From the NCBI RefSeq assembly GCF_002980575.1, contig NZ_PVBS01000002.1, positions 496,001 through 560,000 on the forward strand: 64,000 nucleotides of DNA. The letters are read 5' to 3'. The translations under genes were made by a program, and so were the position numbers. Source of the DNA: Sphingobacterium gobiense. GTDB taxonomy: Bacteria > Bacteroidota > Bacteroidia > Sphingobacteriales > Sphingobacteriaceae. Of this stretch, positions 35,273 through 44,892 are shown one piece after another (position 1 is the stretch's first letter; each line of letters opens with the position of its first letter). The notes under the pieces are model-generated. The model was given only the letters and a program-made list of their open reading frames with translations, was not told the origin of the DNA and made no database searches.

Positions 35273-35989
35273 TTAATACATACTTCCTCTTCTAACACGC
35301 CATATTTTAAGAAGGATATAGGCGAACAACGCTCCCCCAACATGGGCTAAATGAGCAATAGATCCTCCGGAATTTGAAAAGCCTAAATATATCTCAATTA
35401 AAATTAAAATCGGAATAAAAAATTTCGCTTTTATAGGAATAGGGATAAACATGAGATAGAGCGACATGTTTGGAAACAGATAGCCAAAGGCCAGCAATAA
35501 GCCGTATATTGCGCCAGAGGCCCCAACGAGCGGTGTACCATAGATAGCACCTAATGTGCCTAATTCATCCTGCGATATAGGAAGACTGCTACTGATCGTT
35601 TCGTTGAACATGTCTAAACGGATGAATTCGGAGGCCCTTACAGTACCGACGATGTTATAAACTTCCGCCGCTTGCACGCCATATTGTAATACAAGTGCTC
35701 CAAGGCCACAAATTAAATAGAAATTTATGAAACGTTTAGAACCCAGGACCTGTTCGATAATGGGCCCAAACATCACCAGTGCAAACATGTTGAAGAAAAT
35801 ATGTGCAAATCCACCATGCATAAACATATACGTGATTACCTGCCATATATGGAAGAAAGGTGAATCTGGATAGTACACACCAAAAAATCGAGGTGCCTGC
35901 AAAAAAATCGCAGAGCCAATAAAACACACCACGTTAATGATGAGCAGGTTTTTAACTACAGGGGTCAAATTCGAAAAGAGGTTGTTCAT
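35273..35989 (-). CDS. Rhomboid family intramembrane serine protease
   Basis: Six-helix inner-membrane protease that cuts within or near TM helices of substrates. Helix 4 holds GASGAIYG with Ser158; helix 6 holds AHVGGALFA with His216, giving the full dyad. The loop HGGFAHIFFNMFALVMFG is also typical. At 238 residues it is a minimal rhomboid. It begins 25 bases after mutL and is followed by the catalytically dead paralogue. Confidence 0.93.
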   Translation of the reverse strand: MNNLFSNLTPVVKNLLIINVVCFIGSAIFLQAPRFFGVYYPDSPFFHIWQVITYMFMHGGFAHIFFNMFALVMFGPIIEQVLGSKRFINFYLICGLGALVLQYGVQAAEVYNIVGTVRASEFIRLDMFNETISSSLPISQDELGTLGAIYGTPLVGASGAIYGLLLAFGYLFPNMSLYLMFIPIPIKAKFFIPILILIEIYLGFSNSGGSIAHLAHVGGALFAYILLKIWRVRRGSMY

Positions 35990-36014
35990 ATATTATTTCG
36001 TAGGTCGTAAATAC

Positions 36015-37904
36015 TTAGTTTTTATTAAATCGCTCCATGAGTTCTTGCAAGGTAATCGTAACCACAATCGGCTTACCGTGTATCGATATACTCGGTGATT
36101 GGGTAGCAAAGAGTTTGTCTATCAATTCAGACATTTCCTGATTGTCTAACGCTGTTCCCGGTTTAATGGCCGCATTTTTCGCAAGACTACGTGCTAAGTT
36201 TTCTCTTTTATTAAGTTGTAATTCGTCTTTATTGTTTTTGAAATCTTCTAAAAGCTGTTCCAAAATTTGTGTTTCGTTGATGCCCTGTCCTAAATCAGCA
36301 GGAATACCGTCGACAATAAATGTCGTTTTCCCGAAAGGTCGAACTTGAAAACCTAAAGTTTGAATTTCAGGAAGAATATCTTCCATTAATGCATAATCGG
36401 CTGGATTCAGTTCTACCGTCTGCGGAAACAAGCTCTGTTGGCTACTACCTTGGTGGTTTTCTAATAATTCCATGTAATGTTCAAACAAGATTCGTTCATG
36501 GGCAGCCTGCTGATCTATCAGCATAAAACCGGAATGAATCTGTGATACAATAAACCGGTTGTGCAACTGAAAAAATTGTTTAATAGTGTCGGCAGAAATG
36601 GGAGACGAGGATGTGCGTTCTCCCGCCGATACACCCGAAAAAGTTTTCTCTTCCTCGTGTAAAGATAATTGCTCGGAAACGTCCTTTTGTGTAATTTGAT
36701 ATAAAGAATCCCAGTTCTGCGGAATACCGGATTTTTTCTCAAGCCCTGCGGCATAACTGGAAGACCGGGAACTCGCAGAAGATGAATTCGTCTCCTCGAA
36801 AGGATTGAAATTCGGGTTAAAAGAAATCGTCGGTGCTTGAATTTCTTCTAGTGGTTTATTGGTAATGAGGTTTGCAAAACTTGTTTCCTGGTTGAAATCC
36901 AATGTCGGCGTAATGTTATAACGGCCTAACGAGCGTTTAACTGTCGACCGTAGAATCGCGTACATGGCCTTATCATCCTCGTACTTAATCTCTGTTTTGG
37001 TTGGGTGAACATTGATGTCGATTTTGGACGGGTCTATTTCAATAAATAGAACATACAAAGGGTAGGTGTCTACCGGAAGAATATCTTCGTAGGCATTCAT
37101 GACCGCGTGGTGGAGATATGGATCTTTGACAAAACGTTTATTGACAAAGAAAAACTGTTCGCCACGGGTTTTCTTTGCAAATTCTGGCTTACCAACGAAA
37201 CCGCTAACCGTGATAATCGTGGTGTCTTCCTCTACGGGCACAAGACGTTGGTTATAGTTATTTCCGAAGAGATGTACTATTCGTTGTTTCAAAGTCTCGG
37301 ACGGCAAATGAAAAAGTTCATGGCCATCACTGTGCATACTGAAAAATATACTTGGATGCGCTAACGCGACACGTTGAAATTCATCAATAATATGACGCAT
37401 TTCTACCGAATTGCTTTTCAAAAAATTACGACGGGCAGGAATGTTATAAAAAAGATTTTTGACTGCGATACTTGTGCCTGAGGGAAGCGCTTCGGGTTGT
37501 TGACTGATTACTTTGGAACCCTCGATTTCTATAATTGTGCCGAGTTCATCTTCAACGCGTCGGCTTTTAAGCTCTACCTGTGCAATGGCGGCTATCGAGG
37601 CTAGGGCTTCTCCTCGAAAGCCCATCGTACGGATAGCAAATAGATCTTCTGCTTGGCGTATTTTGGACGTTGCATGTCTTTCAAAGCAAAGACGGGCATC
37701 AGTGATACTCATACCACAACCATTATCAATAACTTGTATGAAGGATTTTCCAGCGTCCTTAACGATAAGTTTAATTTTATCCGCGCCTGCATCGATCGCG
37801 TTTTCAATAAGTTCCTTTACCGCAGAAGCCGGTCGTTGTACCACTTCTCCTGCAGCAATCTGATTAGCAACCGAATCAGGCAGTAACTGTATAATATCTG
37901 ACAT
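36015..37904 (-). CDS. mutL: DNA mismatch repair protein MutL
   Basis: GHKL ATPase that couples MutS mismatch recognition to strand removal. N-terminal motifs: IAAGEVVQRPASAVKELIENA, DAGADKI, DNGCGM, TMGFRGEALASI, and PARRNFLKS. The C-terminal dimerisation domain carries DQQAAHERILFE, the endonuclease motif DQHA-x2-E-x4-E with Gln in place of His, so it may nick DNA itself. Length 629 aa. First gene of a minus-strand operon with rhomboid, pseudo-rhomboid and EEP genes. The -7 element ends 7 bases before the ATG. Confidence 0.97.
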   Translation of the reverse strand: MSDIIQLLPDSVANQIAAGEVVQRPASAVKELIENAIDAGADKIKLIVKDAGKSFIQVIDNGCGMSITDARLCFERHATSKIRQAEDLFAIRTMGFRGEALASIAAIAQVELKSRRVEDELGTIIEIEGSKVISQQPEALPSGTSIAVKNLFYNIPARRNFLKSNSVEMRHIIDEFQRVALAHPSIFFSMHSDGHELFHLPSETLKQRIVHLFGNNYNQRLVPVEEDTTIITVSGFVGKPEFAKKTRGEQFFFVNKRFVKDPYLHHAVMNAYEDILPVDTYPLYVLFIEIDPSKIDINVHPTKTEIKYEDDKAMYAILRSTVKRSLGRYNITPTLDFNQETSFANLITNKPLEEIQAPTISFNPNFNPFEETNSSSASSRSSSYAAGLEKKSGIPQNWDSLYQITQKDVSEQLSLHEEEKTFSGVSAGERTSSSPISADTIKQFFQLHNRFIVSQIHSGFMLIDQQAAHERILFEHYMELLENHQGSSQQSLFPQTVELNPADYALMEDILPEIQTLGFQVRPFGKTTFIVDGIPADLGQGINETQILEQLLEDFKNNKDELQLNKRENLARSLAKNAAIKPGTALDNQEMSELIDKLFATQSPSISIHGKPIVVTITLQELMERFNKN

Positions 37905-37911
37905 ACAAGAG

Positions 37912-37919
37912 CAAAGTTA
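37912..37919 (-). promoter_or_regulatory. -7 element of the mutL operon
   Basis: TAACTTTG on the minus strand, perfect TAnnTTTG, 7 bases before the mutL ATG. The predicted transcript would be nearly leaderless. Confidence 0.55.
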
Positions 37920-38053
37920 CGAAAATTTTATGTGTCGTGACTCGTGATTACCTTTGGTGAACTCGCAAACTCGGTTATCTCAAGATGAGGTCTTCGGGTT
38001 CCGGGGGCTTGTTCTCGACCAAAAATTGTATATTCGAATAAATATATAAGCTT

Positions 38054-39577
38054 ATGAAACAGTTTGTCCCATTGTGTCGGCGGGATATTCTTTTTTTATT
38101 TCTGGCCATATTATTTGTTCCCAGTGGTTTTGCTCAACATTTATATACGGTAGAGTCGCTGCCTAGCCCGAAGGAAGCTGGACAGGATTTCTACGTTAGC
38201 AATCCTGATGCGGTGTTATCTACCCCAACGGTACGAGCGTTAAACAACCTTTCTACAGGGATTGATAAAACTTCCGGTGTAGAATATGCTATTGTCGTGG
38301 TTAATGATTTTGAAGGATATGATGTTTTCGAATTTGCACTGAAGCTGTTCAACAGATGGGGAATAGGGAAGCACGGACAAAACAATGGTTTGTTATTATT
38401 TGTAGCCAAGGATAGGAGGGAATATCGGTTTATTTCCGGATACGGCATGGAAGCTATCTTTCCAGATGTGTATTTGCATCGTATTGGTGAGAAATACCTT
38501 GTTCCTCATTTCCGGGCAGCGAATTATGACAACGGTGTGTTGGAAGCATCTCAAGCGATTCAGCAAGCTTTGATGGCTCCTGATGTGAAAGCAGAATTGC
38601 GCCGGATGATGCCAGAAGCGACACCGTTTTTTAGTTTGCGCAATGTCCATTTGAAGAATGCGTTGCTTGTTATCGTATTATACGTTGGACTGTATTACTG
38701 GGTGGGGGGCGCTGGCAAGAAATGGGTTAAGAATCCAGTGTCTAAGAACCGTCTACGGAAACAAAAAAAAGGCTGTAGTGGTTGGTTTGCTTATATTATT
38801 CTCGGTGGTTTGGGCACCGTATTCACGATGTTGTTTATCATGCTGATTTTTGCTTTTGTCATCAACGATATGAATCGGATGTTCCAGATATCGGTACTTC
38901 CGTATGTCTTAGCGTTGTGGGGGAGCTATGTTGTGATGATGAAAATTTTCGAAGTTTCGGATCGAATTAAAAAAGGCTATCGGGATGAAAAAAATAGGCT
39001 GGATGCGTTACGGAGATTCCGGTATGCTACGTTTATTCCCTACTTATTAAGTCCATTGATGCTCTTTAGTTTTTTTAACGGGATGCGGAAATGGAAAAAC
39101 AGTCGTACACGTTTCGTCCCACCGGATGACTCGGGAAATTGGGAACGTATAAATAGAGATGATGTTAAGGTGCGTGAAGTAAAAGCTTACCTCAGCGAAG
39201 GACAGCTGAAAGAAGAGGATATTCGCTCCCGTTCATACGAAATATGGATTAACAGGCAAACTGGTGAGAAAAAGATAATTGGTTGGAATGGGAAAAAGCA
39301 GTTTTCGGTGTGTCCGGTTTGTGGGTTTAGAACCTACGAAAAGGGAAAGAAGGGAAAGATCTTAAAACGAGCTACCTATAGTAGTAGTGGTTTGCAAGAG
39401 GTATATGACCATTGCCTACATTGTAAGCATAAAGAAGATAAAGGTACGCGAATTGTCCCGAAAAAAGTGCGAAGCTCCGGCGGCGGTAGTTCTGGTGGTA
39501 GCGGATCTAGTGGTGGAGGCGGAGGAAGCTTTGGTGGCGGTTCATCAGGAGGAGGAGGCGCAGGCGGGAGATGGTGA
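38054..39577 (+). CDS. TPM domain protein (YgcG-like), exported and membrane-bound
   Basis: Signal peptide (ending PSGFAQ), then a TPM domain (residues about 45-180) with GVEYAIVVVNDFEGYD, FNRWGIGKHGQNNGLLLFVA and ISGYGMEAIFPD. Three hydrophobic helices follow (about 205-225, 250-280, 290-310), then a cytosolic part with two CxxC pairs (CPVCGF and CLHCKH), probably a zinc ribbon, and a Gly/Ser-rich tail ending GGAGGRW. The glycine tail is typical of YgcG-type TPM proteins. Function unknown; TPM domains are linked to photosystem repair or phosphatase activity elsewhere. Its stop faces uvrA 3 bases away. Confidence 0.88.
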   Translation: MKQFVPLCRRDILFLFLAILFVPSGFAQHLYTVESLPSPKEAGQDFYVSNPDAVLSTPTVRALNNLSTGIDKTSGVEYAIVVVNDFEGYDVFEFALKLFNRWGIGKHGQNNGLLLFVAKDRREYRFISGYGMEAIFPDVYLHRIGEKYLVPHFRAANYDNGVLEASQAIQQALMAPDVKAELRRMMPEATPFFSLRNVHLKNALLVIVLYVGLYYWVGGAGKKWVKNPVSKNRLRKQKKGCSGWFAYIILGGLGTVFTMLFIMLIFAFVINDMNRMFQISVLPYVLALWGSYVVMMKIFEVSDRIKKGYRDEKNRLDALRRFRYATFIPYLLSPLMLFSFFNGMRKWKNSRTRFVPPDDSGNWERINRDDVKVREVKAYLSEGQLKEEDIRSRSYEIWINRQTGEKKIIGWNGKKQFSVCPVCGFRTYEKGKKGKILKRATYSSSGLQEVYDHCLHCKHKEDKGTRIVPKKVRSSGGGSSGGSGSSGGGGGSFGGGSSGGGGAGGRW

Positions 39578-39580
39578 TGA

Positions 39581-42430
39581 TCAGCTCATCTCCGCTTTCA
39601 AAAACCTAGCCGTCTCGTTCCCTTTTTGTTTGATAAGATCTTCCGGTAATCCAGCAAACATCAATTGCCCGCCCCCTTTTCCGCCCTCTGGTCCCATATC
39701 GATTACCCAATCGGCTGTTTTCACAACATCCAGATTGTGCTCGATAATCAATACCGTGTTTCCTCGGTCTACTAAACGGTTGATGACACCTAGTAAAACA
39801 TTGACATCCTCAAAATGAAGACCGGTTGTAGGTTCGTCTAAAATGTAGAAAGTATTGCCCGTGTCTTTTTTTGACAACTCTGTAGCGAGTTTTACGCGTT
39901 GCGCCTCTCCTCCCGAAAGTGTGATAGACGATTGACCTAACGTAATATAGCCCAATCCTACATCCTGTAAAGTTTTAATCTTCCGATAAATGGAAGGGAT
40001 GTTTTCAAAGAAATCCACTGCCTCATCAATACTCATGTCTAAGACATCGGAAATAGACTTTCCGCGATAGCGAACTTCCAATGTTTCGCGATTGTATCGT
40101 TTGCCGTGACAAGTCTCACAAGGAACCTGTACATCTGGCAGGAAGTTCATCTCTATAATTTTCATACCCGCTCCCTGGCAGGTTTCGCAACGCCCTCCTT
40201 TAACGTTAAAGGAAAACCGCCCGGGTTTGTAGCCCCGAATTTTTGCTTCCGGTAATTGTACGAACAGCGTACGGATATCGGAGAATACCCCCGTATAAGT
40301 TGATGGGTTGGAGCGTGGTGTACGCCCTATCGGACTTTGGTTGATTTCGATAACCTTGTCGATATGCTCAATTCCTTCTATTTTTTTATAAGGTAGTGGG
40401 GTGCTTTTTGCACGAAAAAAGTGCTTGTTCAGGATAGGGTAGAGTGTGCCCGTAATAAGGCTGGATTTTCCAGAACCGGATACACCAGTAACTAAAATTA
40501 ATTTCCCCAATGGGAAATCGGCGTTCACGTGCTTTAAATTGTTGCCTGCTGCGCCTTTAAGGGATAATATTTTGCCATTGCCTTTACGTCGTTTAACGGG
40601 GATAGCAACTTCCTTCTGTCCGTTCAAGTAACTAGCGGTCAACGAGTCTGCCTTCATGATTTCTTCTGGCGTTCCCTGCGTGACAACGCGTCCACCGTGT
40701 ACGCCCGCTTCTGGTCCCATGTCAATCACGTAGTCAGCTTGTAGAATCATATCCTTATCATGCTCTACTACCAATACGGAATTACCGATATCGCGCAGGT
40801 TTTTCAGCGAATTAATCAATCGTTCGTTGTCTCGTTGATGTAGTCCGATACTCGGTTCGTCCAAGATATATAAAACATTCACGAGTTGAGAGCCTATTTG
40901 CGTCGCTAATCGGATACGCTGGGCTTCACCACCGGAAAGGGTTTTGGACGAGCGATCTAAAGTTAGGTAGCTTAATCCTACATCCAAGAGAAAGCCAATC
41001 CGGGCGCGGATTTCCTTCAAAATTTCGGCCGCGATGGTATTCTGACGTTCGTTGAGACGGGCTTCTATGCCTTCAAACCAATCTTGCAAGCTGCTGATAT
41101 CCATACCTGCTAGTTCAGCGATATTTTTCTGATCTATCTTAAAGTGGAGCGATTCCTGTTTCAAACGAGCTCCGCTACAGGACGGACACATAACTTTCGT
41201 TCGGAAATCTTCTAAGACGAGTGCGTCGTCTGAGCCTCTTCCATTTATCTCTTCCAACATATCGAAGATACCCGTGAACTGTATTTTGTATTCGCGTGTC
41301 CCATAACTTCCGTAAGAGACGGCAAGGCTTAGGGGTTCTTCTCCTCCAAAGAGAAGCGTATCCAGTTGATCTTCGCTTAGTTTCTCAATAGGACTGGTCA
41401 AGGAAAAATCGAGTTTCTTGGCCACCGCTTTTACCACTTGAAATGTCCAAGAGTCACGCGATGGGCCTAGTGGCAAGATGGCGCCCTTTTGTATGCTCAA
41501 TTTTTTATCCGGGATAACCGTGTCTTTGTCGATTTCGAATATATAGCCGAGTCCATCACATTTTGGGCAAGCGCCATACGGAGAGTTGAAAGAAAAAGTA
41601 TTCGGTTGCGGTTCATCATAGGAAATGCCAGATTCTGCGTCCATAAGATAGCGGCTGAAAAAGTGCTCCCGTCCGTCCTTGTTCGCAATTTTGATAATAC
41701 CTTTTGCTGCCTTCATGGCTTGCATCACCGATGTATATAGCCGTTTTTTATCTCCTTCGCTTGCGTATAGACGGTCCACCACCGTTTCAATGTCGTGTAT
41801 TTTATAGCGATCAACCTGCATTTTGGGCGTGAGCTCCAGAATTTCGCCATCGACGCGCACTTTGGTATAGCCTTGTTTACGAATTTGTTCAAAAAGCTCA
41901 CGATAATGTCCTTTACGGCCCTTGACAATAGGCGCTAGAATATATATCGGTTCGTCGTTGAACTCTGCCAATATCCGATCGACAATCTGCTCCTCTGACA
42001 TCCGCTGCATGAGTTTGCCCGTGACATAAGAATATGCCTCACTTGCTCTCGCATATAGCAATCGAAGGAAATCGTATATCTCGGTGATGGTTCCTACAGT
42101 CGACCTTGGATTCTTATTTGTTGTTTTTTGTTCAATGGATATAACGGGGCTTAATCCCGATATTTTGTCTACGTCGGGACGTTCCATTCCGCCTAGAAAC
42201 TGTCGACTATAAGCGGAGAAGGTTTCCATGTAACGACGTTGGCCTTCGGCATAAATGGTGTCGAAGGCTAGAGAAGATTTGCCGCTCCCGCTAAGCCCGG
42301 TGATCACGACTAATTCGTTGCGCGGAAAACGCACGTCGATATTTTTAAGGTTGTGTACACGTGCACCAAATACCTCAATTTCATGTTGTTCTCCTAAATC
42401 TATATGGTTTTGCTGCTTAATAGAGCTCAT
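39581..42430 (-). CDS. uvrA: Excinuclease ABC subunit A
   Basis: Damage-recognition ATPase of nucleotide excision repair. Two ABC modules: Walker [21 protein letters not shown] (shown to 20) near residue 44 and [11 protein letters not shown] near 652; signatures [12 protein letters not shown] and [12 protein letters not shown]; zinc modules CPKCDGLGY with partner cysteines, and [17 protein letters not shown]. Length 949 fits UvrA. The start gives the usual HDLxxx-type beginning [16 protein letters not shown]. Promoter at 42457-42464. Confidence 0.98.
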   Translation of the reverse strand: MSSIKQQNHIDLGEQHEIEVFGARVHNLKNIDVRFPRNELVVITGLSGSGKSSLAFDTIYAEGQRRYMETFSAYSRQFLGGMERPDVDKISGLSPVISIEQKTTNKNPRSTVGTITEIYDFLRLLYARASEAYSYVTGKLMQRMSEEQIVDRILAEFNDEPIYILAPIVKGRKGHYRELFEQIRKQGYTKVRVDGEILELTPKMQVDRYKIHDIETVVDRLYASEGDKKRLYTSVMQAMKAAKGIIKIANKDGREHFFSRYLMDAESGISYDEPQPNTFSFNSPYGACPKCDGLGYIFEIDKDTVIPDKKLSIQKGAILPLGPSRDSWTFQVVKAVAKKLDFSLTSPIEKLSEDQLDTLLFGGEEPLSLAVSYGSYGTREYKIQFTGIFDMLEEINGRGSDDALVLEDFRTKVMCPSCSGARLKQESLHFKIDQKNIAELAGMDISSLQDWFEGIEARLNERQNTIAAEILKEIRARIGFLLDVGLSYLTLDRSSKTLSGGEAQRIRLATQIGSQLVNVLYILDEPSIGLHQRDNERLINSLKNLRDIGNSVLVVEHDKDMILQADYVIDMGPEAGVHGGRVVTQGTPEEIMKADSLTASYLNGQKEVAIPVKRRKGNGKILSLKGAAGNNLKHVNADFPLGKLILVTGVSGSGKSSLITGTLYPILNKHFFRAKSTPLPYKKIEGIEHIDKVIEINQSPIGRTPRSNPSTYTGVFSDIRTLFVQLPEAKIRGYKPGRFSFNVKGGRCETCQGAGMKIIEMNFLPDVQVPCETCHGKRYNRETLEVRYRGKSISDVLDMSIDEAVDFFENIPSIYRKIKTLQDVGLGYITLGQSSITLSGGEAQRVKLATELSKKDTGNTFYILDEPTTGLHFEDVNVLLGVINRLVDRGNTVLIIEHNLDVVKTADWVIDMGPEGGKGGGQLMFAGLPEDLIKQKGNETARFLKAEMS

Positions 42431-42456
42431 ATTGTGTGTCCTGAATTTGCAAGGTA

Positions 42457-42464
42457 CAAAGGTA
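42457..42464 (-). promoter_or_regulatory. -7 element of uvrA
   Basis: TACCTTTG on the minus strand, perfect TAnnTTTG, 26 bases before the ATG. No LexA-like palindrome was recognised nearby. Confidence 0.55.
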
Positions 42465-42570
42465 CTGAATTTTTAGTCACTAACTAGTAATCAGCTATCA
42501 AGGTGGAATAGATAACATAATTTTTTTGCCAGGTAATTTGTACCTTGGTTGCATAAAAACAAAGCAGCGT

Positions 42571-43611
42571 GTGAAAAAACTGGATTTGACAAAACAGGAA
42601 CGAGATGTCGTTGAAAATGCACTTGACCATTGGCAGACATCTGGTTTGCTGGAAACTAGCAAAATCGAAGAGTTAAAGCAGACCATCGACGAAAGGGCGT
42701 TCGAATGGAAACATTTGGCGCGCTATGCGTTTTGGATAGCCTTAGTTTCCCTCATTTTTGCTGTATTTTCGCTTTTCGCGGATGATGCATTGATTCGTTT
42801 TGTGGAACGCTTTTATGAAACGCCTAATATCGTTTTTTGCCTATTTTTTGCTGGACTCGCTGTGCTTTTCTATTTCTTGGGCTTCCGAAACAAAAAACGA
42901 TATCCCGAGAAAACGTTTTCCAATGAAACCCTTATGCTAGCAGGTTCCTTTGCAACAGCTGCGTGCATAGGTTTTCTAGGTCAGGTACTGGATAGGACAA
43001 CAAGTCATTATACGCTCTTTTTCCTTTTGTCAATTATTATATATGGTGTCTTATCCGTCAAACTTAATTCGAAACTGATCTGGGTATTTACGTTGGTGGC
43101 ACTCGGTATTTGGTTTGGAACTGAAACCGCACATCACAGCAATTGGGGATTTAAATTTTGGGGTATGAATTATCCACTACGATTTACGTTGTTCGGATTG
43201 CTTTTGACCACCTTTGCGCTATGGGGACAGGAGAAAATAAAGCCACTGAAACCATTTCAATCAACAAGCTATGTCGTTGGGCTGTTGTACACGATGATCG
43301 CTTTGTGGTGCCTTTCTATTTTTGGAAATTACAGTGATTTCGATGCTTGGACGCAGGTTCGCCAATACCATATCCTTTATTGGGGAATTCTCGCTATTTT
43401 GCTTTCGTTGGGATTGGCGTTGTACGGGATGAAGACAAAAGACCATGCTTCGCGCGACATAGGGTTTGTTTTCTTTATCCTGAACCTCTATACCCGTTTC
43501 GTGGAATACCTTTGGGATAATATCAACCGTACGATTTTCTTTCTTCTATTAGCGGGGTCATTTTGGTTTGTTGGCAGATGGGCAGAACGGATATGGCGTA
43601 AAGGGAAGTGA
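42571..43611 (+). CDS. DUF2157-like polytopic membrane protein
   Basis: About 60 cytosolic residues (LTKQERDVVENALDHWQTSGLL) precede eight to ten hydrophobic helices. The short N-terminal helical domain followed by a stack of helices resembles DUF2157 proteins; I judge this by layout only. I place the start at GTG 42571 (VKKLDLTKQE), since the frame further upstream (TTG at 42526) gives a poor N-terminus in a likely promoter. It precedes the PqqD/kinase pair by 56 bases with a separate promoter between. Function unknown. Confidence 0.75.
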   Translation: MKKLDLTKQERDVVENALDHWQTSGLLETSKIEELKQTIDERAFEWKHLARYAFWIALVSLIFAVFSLFADDALIRFVERFYETPNIVFCLFFAGLAVLFYFLGFRNKKRYPEKTFSNETLMLAGSFATAACIGFLGQVLDRTTSHYTLFFLLSIIIYGVLSVKLNSKLIWVFTLVALGIWFGTETAHHSNWGFKFWGMNYPLRFTLFGLLLTTFALWGQEKIKPLKPFQSTSYVVGLLYTMIALWCLSIFGNYSDFDAWTQVRQYHILYWGILAILLSLGLALYGMKTKDHASRDIGFVFFILNLYTRFVEYLWDNINRTIFFLLLAGSFWFVGRWAERIWRKGK

Positions 43612-43652
43612 TTTATCTGCCATCAGAGGCTATTTTATAGCGGAAATAATAT

Positions 43653-43660
43653 TATTTTTG
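43653..43660 (+). promoter_or_regulatory. -7 element of the pqqD-like gene
   Basis: TATTTTTG, perfect TAnnTTTG, 7 bases before the ATG at 43668; transcript nearly leaderless if used. Confidence 0.5.
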
Positions 43661-43667
43661 TTTCATT

Positions 43668-43937
43668 ATGAAGTTAAGACAAGATTTAGTCCTTAGAAAA
43701 GTCGGGGACGATTATATTATGGTAGATCCAAGTCAGGGCATGGTAGACCTTTCCAAAGTCCATACCCTTAATGAGACCGCTGCTTGGCTCTGGGAACAAT
43801 TGACAGGAAAGGAAGTCAACGTAGAGCAGATAGCTACACGCTTATGTGAACGCTATGACGTATCGCGAGAGAAGGCCATAGCCGATGCGGAATCCTTAAT
43901 CCAAGAATTTGATAAAGCTGGTCTTTTGGAAGCGTAG
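43668..43937 (+). CDS. PqqD family protein (RiPP recognition element fold)
   Basis: 89 residues covering a complete PqqD domain: MKLRQDLVLRKVGDDYIMVD (beta hairpin), LNETAAWLWEQLTGKE (helix) and the winged-helix end YDVSREKAIADAESLIQEFDKAGLLE. PqqD domains bind leader peptides of ribosomally made peptides and pass them to modifying enzymes. Here no radical SAM, cyclase or protease follows; the only partner is an HPr-kinase-like protein 4 bases downstream. The substrate is unknown. Confidence 0.9.
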   Translation: MKLRQDLVLRKVGDDYIMVDPSQGMVDLSKVHTLNETAAWLWEQLTGKEVNVEQIATRLCERYDVSREKAIADAESLIQEFDKAGLLEA

Positions 43938-43941
43938 GTAG

Positions 43942-44892
43942 ATGTATAAAGATATGGAAGCCGAAAAAAAGCCAATATTGACAAACCACTATTATGAAAT
44001 CGCCGGTTTACAATTAGAATTACGTTTTCCCTCAACATTAAATCTGGATAATGTTTTATCTTCCTTTGTCGGTTTTCGTAAGGATCGGGGGGACGGAACA
44101 TCTGTAGCAGTCGTGACCTTTAAGGAAGAGGAAGTACCCTCGGAGGAAGAATGGGGTGCACTTCGAAGTGATATTTCTCTTGTGTGGGGCGATAATTTTC
44201 GTTTCTATGAGCAGGAAGGAGCATTTGTTACACTGATAAAACACAATGTGAAGGATAAGCAGTGGATGATGAAGAGTACGAAAGATTTCAGAGAATCCGT
44301 CTTATACGGCAAATCGGAAGATCCGCGTATGGGCGAGTTTGTCAGTTGGTTATTAATGGTGGTTTTTGGTCAGGTGGGATTACAGCATCAGCTTATTTTG
44401 ATTCACGCTTCCGTTATTGCTTACAAGAACAAGCAAGGTGTAGCATTTTTGGGAAAGAGTGGTACGGGGAAGAGTACCCATAGTAGACTTTGGCTTCAAC
44501 ATATTCCAAATACGGAATTGCTAAACGATGATAATCCTGTCGTGCGGCTTGAGGAAGACGGAAAGGTTATGATATATGGAACACCCTGGAGTGGAAAAAC
44601 ACCGTGTTACAAAGATAAGCGTGTAGAGCTTAAAGGTTTTGTACGGTTAGAACAAGCTCCATTGAATAGGTTTACACGGAAAAAGGGCATGGAAGGTCTA
44701 ATTGCTGTCCTTCCAAGTTGTACCGCTCTTCGTTGGAATAAAGATTTATTCAACGCGATGACAGATACGCTCTCGCAATTGGTAGACCGGGTCAATGTGG
44801 GGCATTTGGAATGCTTACCCGATGCCGATGCCGCCAAGATGTCGCATAAAGCGCTTTTTTATGAAAAAAACAGTGATGAGGTCGTGGCTTAA
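43942..44892 (+). CDS. HPr kinase-like protein paired with PqqD
   Basis: 316 residues with an HprK/PEPCK-type P-loop: GKSGTGKSTHSRLW near residue 173, an acidic pair in LLNDDNPVV, and GTPWSGKTP. Such HPr-kinase-like proteins occur next to PqqD and, in lasso peptide clusters, phosphorylate the peptide; no HPr is encoded near. The N-terminal 150 residues have no motif I know and could bind the substrate. ATG at 43942 follows the PqqD stop by 4 bases; 43954 is an alternative start. Its TAA overlaps the OsmC stop in the shared TTAA. Confidence 0.85.
   Translation: MYKDMEAEKKPILTNHYYEIAGLQLELRFPSTLNLDNVLSSFVGFRKDRGDGTSVAVVTFKEEEVPSEEEWGALRSDISLVWGDNFRFYEQEGAFVTLIKHNVKDKQWMMKSTKDFRESVLYGKSEDPRMGEFVSWLLMVVFGQVGLQHQLILIHASVIAYKNKQGVAFLGKSGTGKSTHSRLWLQHIPNTELLNDDNPVVRLEEDGKVMIYGTPWSGKTPCYKDKRVELKGFVRLEQAPLNRFTRKKGMEGLIAVLPSCTALRWNKDLFNAMTDTLSQLVDRVNVGHLECLPDADAAKMSHKALFYEKNSDEVVA

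Noticed and set aside
39387..39818. 143-codon plus-strand ORF across the TPM and uvrA gene ends.
   Set aside because: Overlaps two well-supported genes in other frames; Ala/Val/Glu-rich product reflects the glycine codons of the TPM tail.
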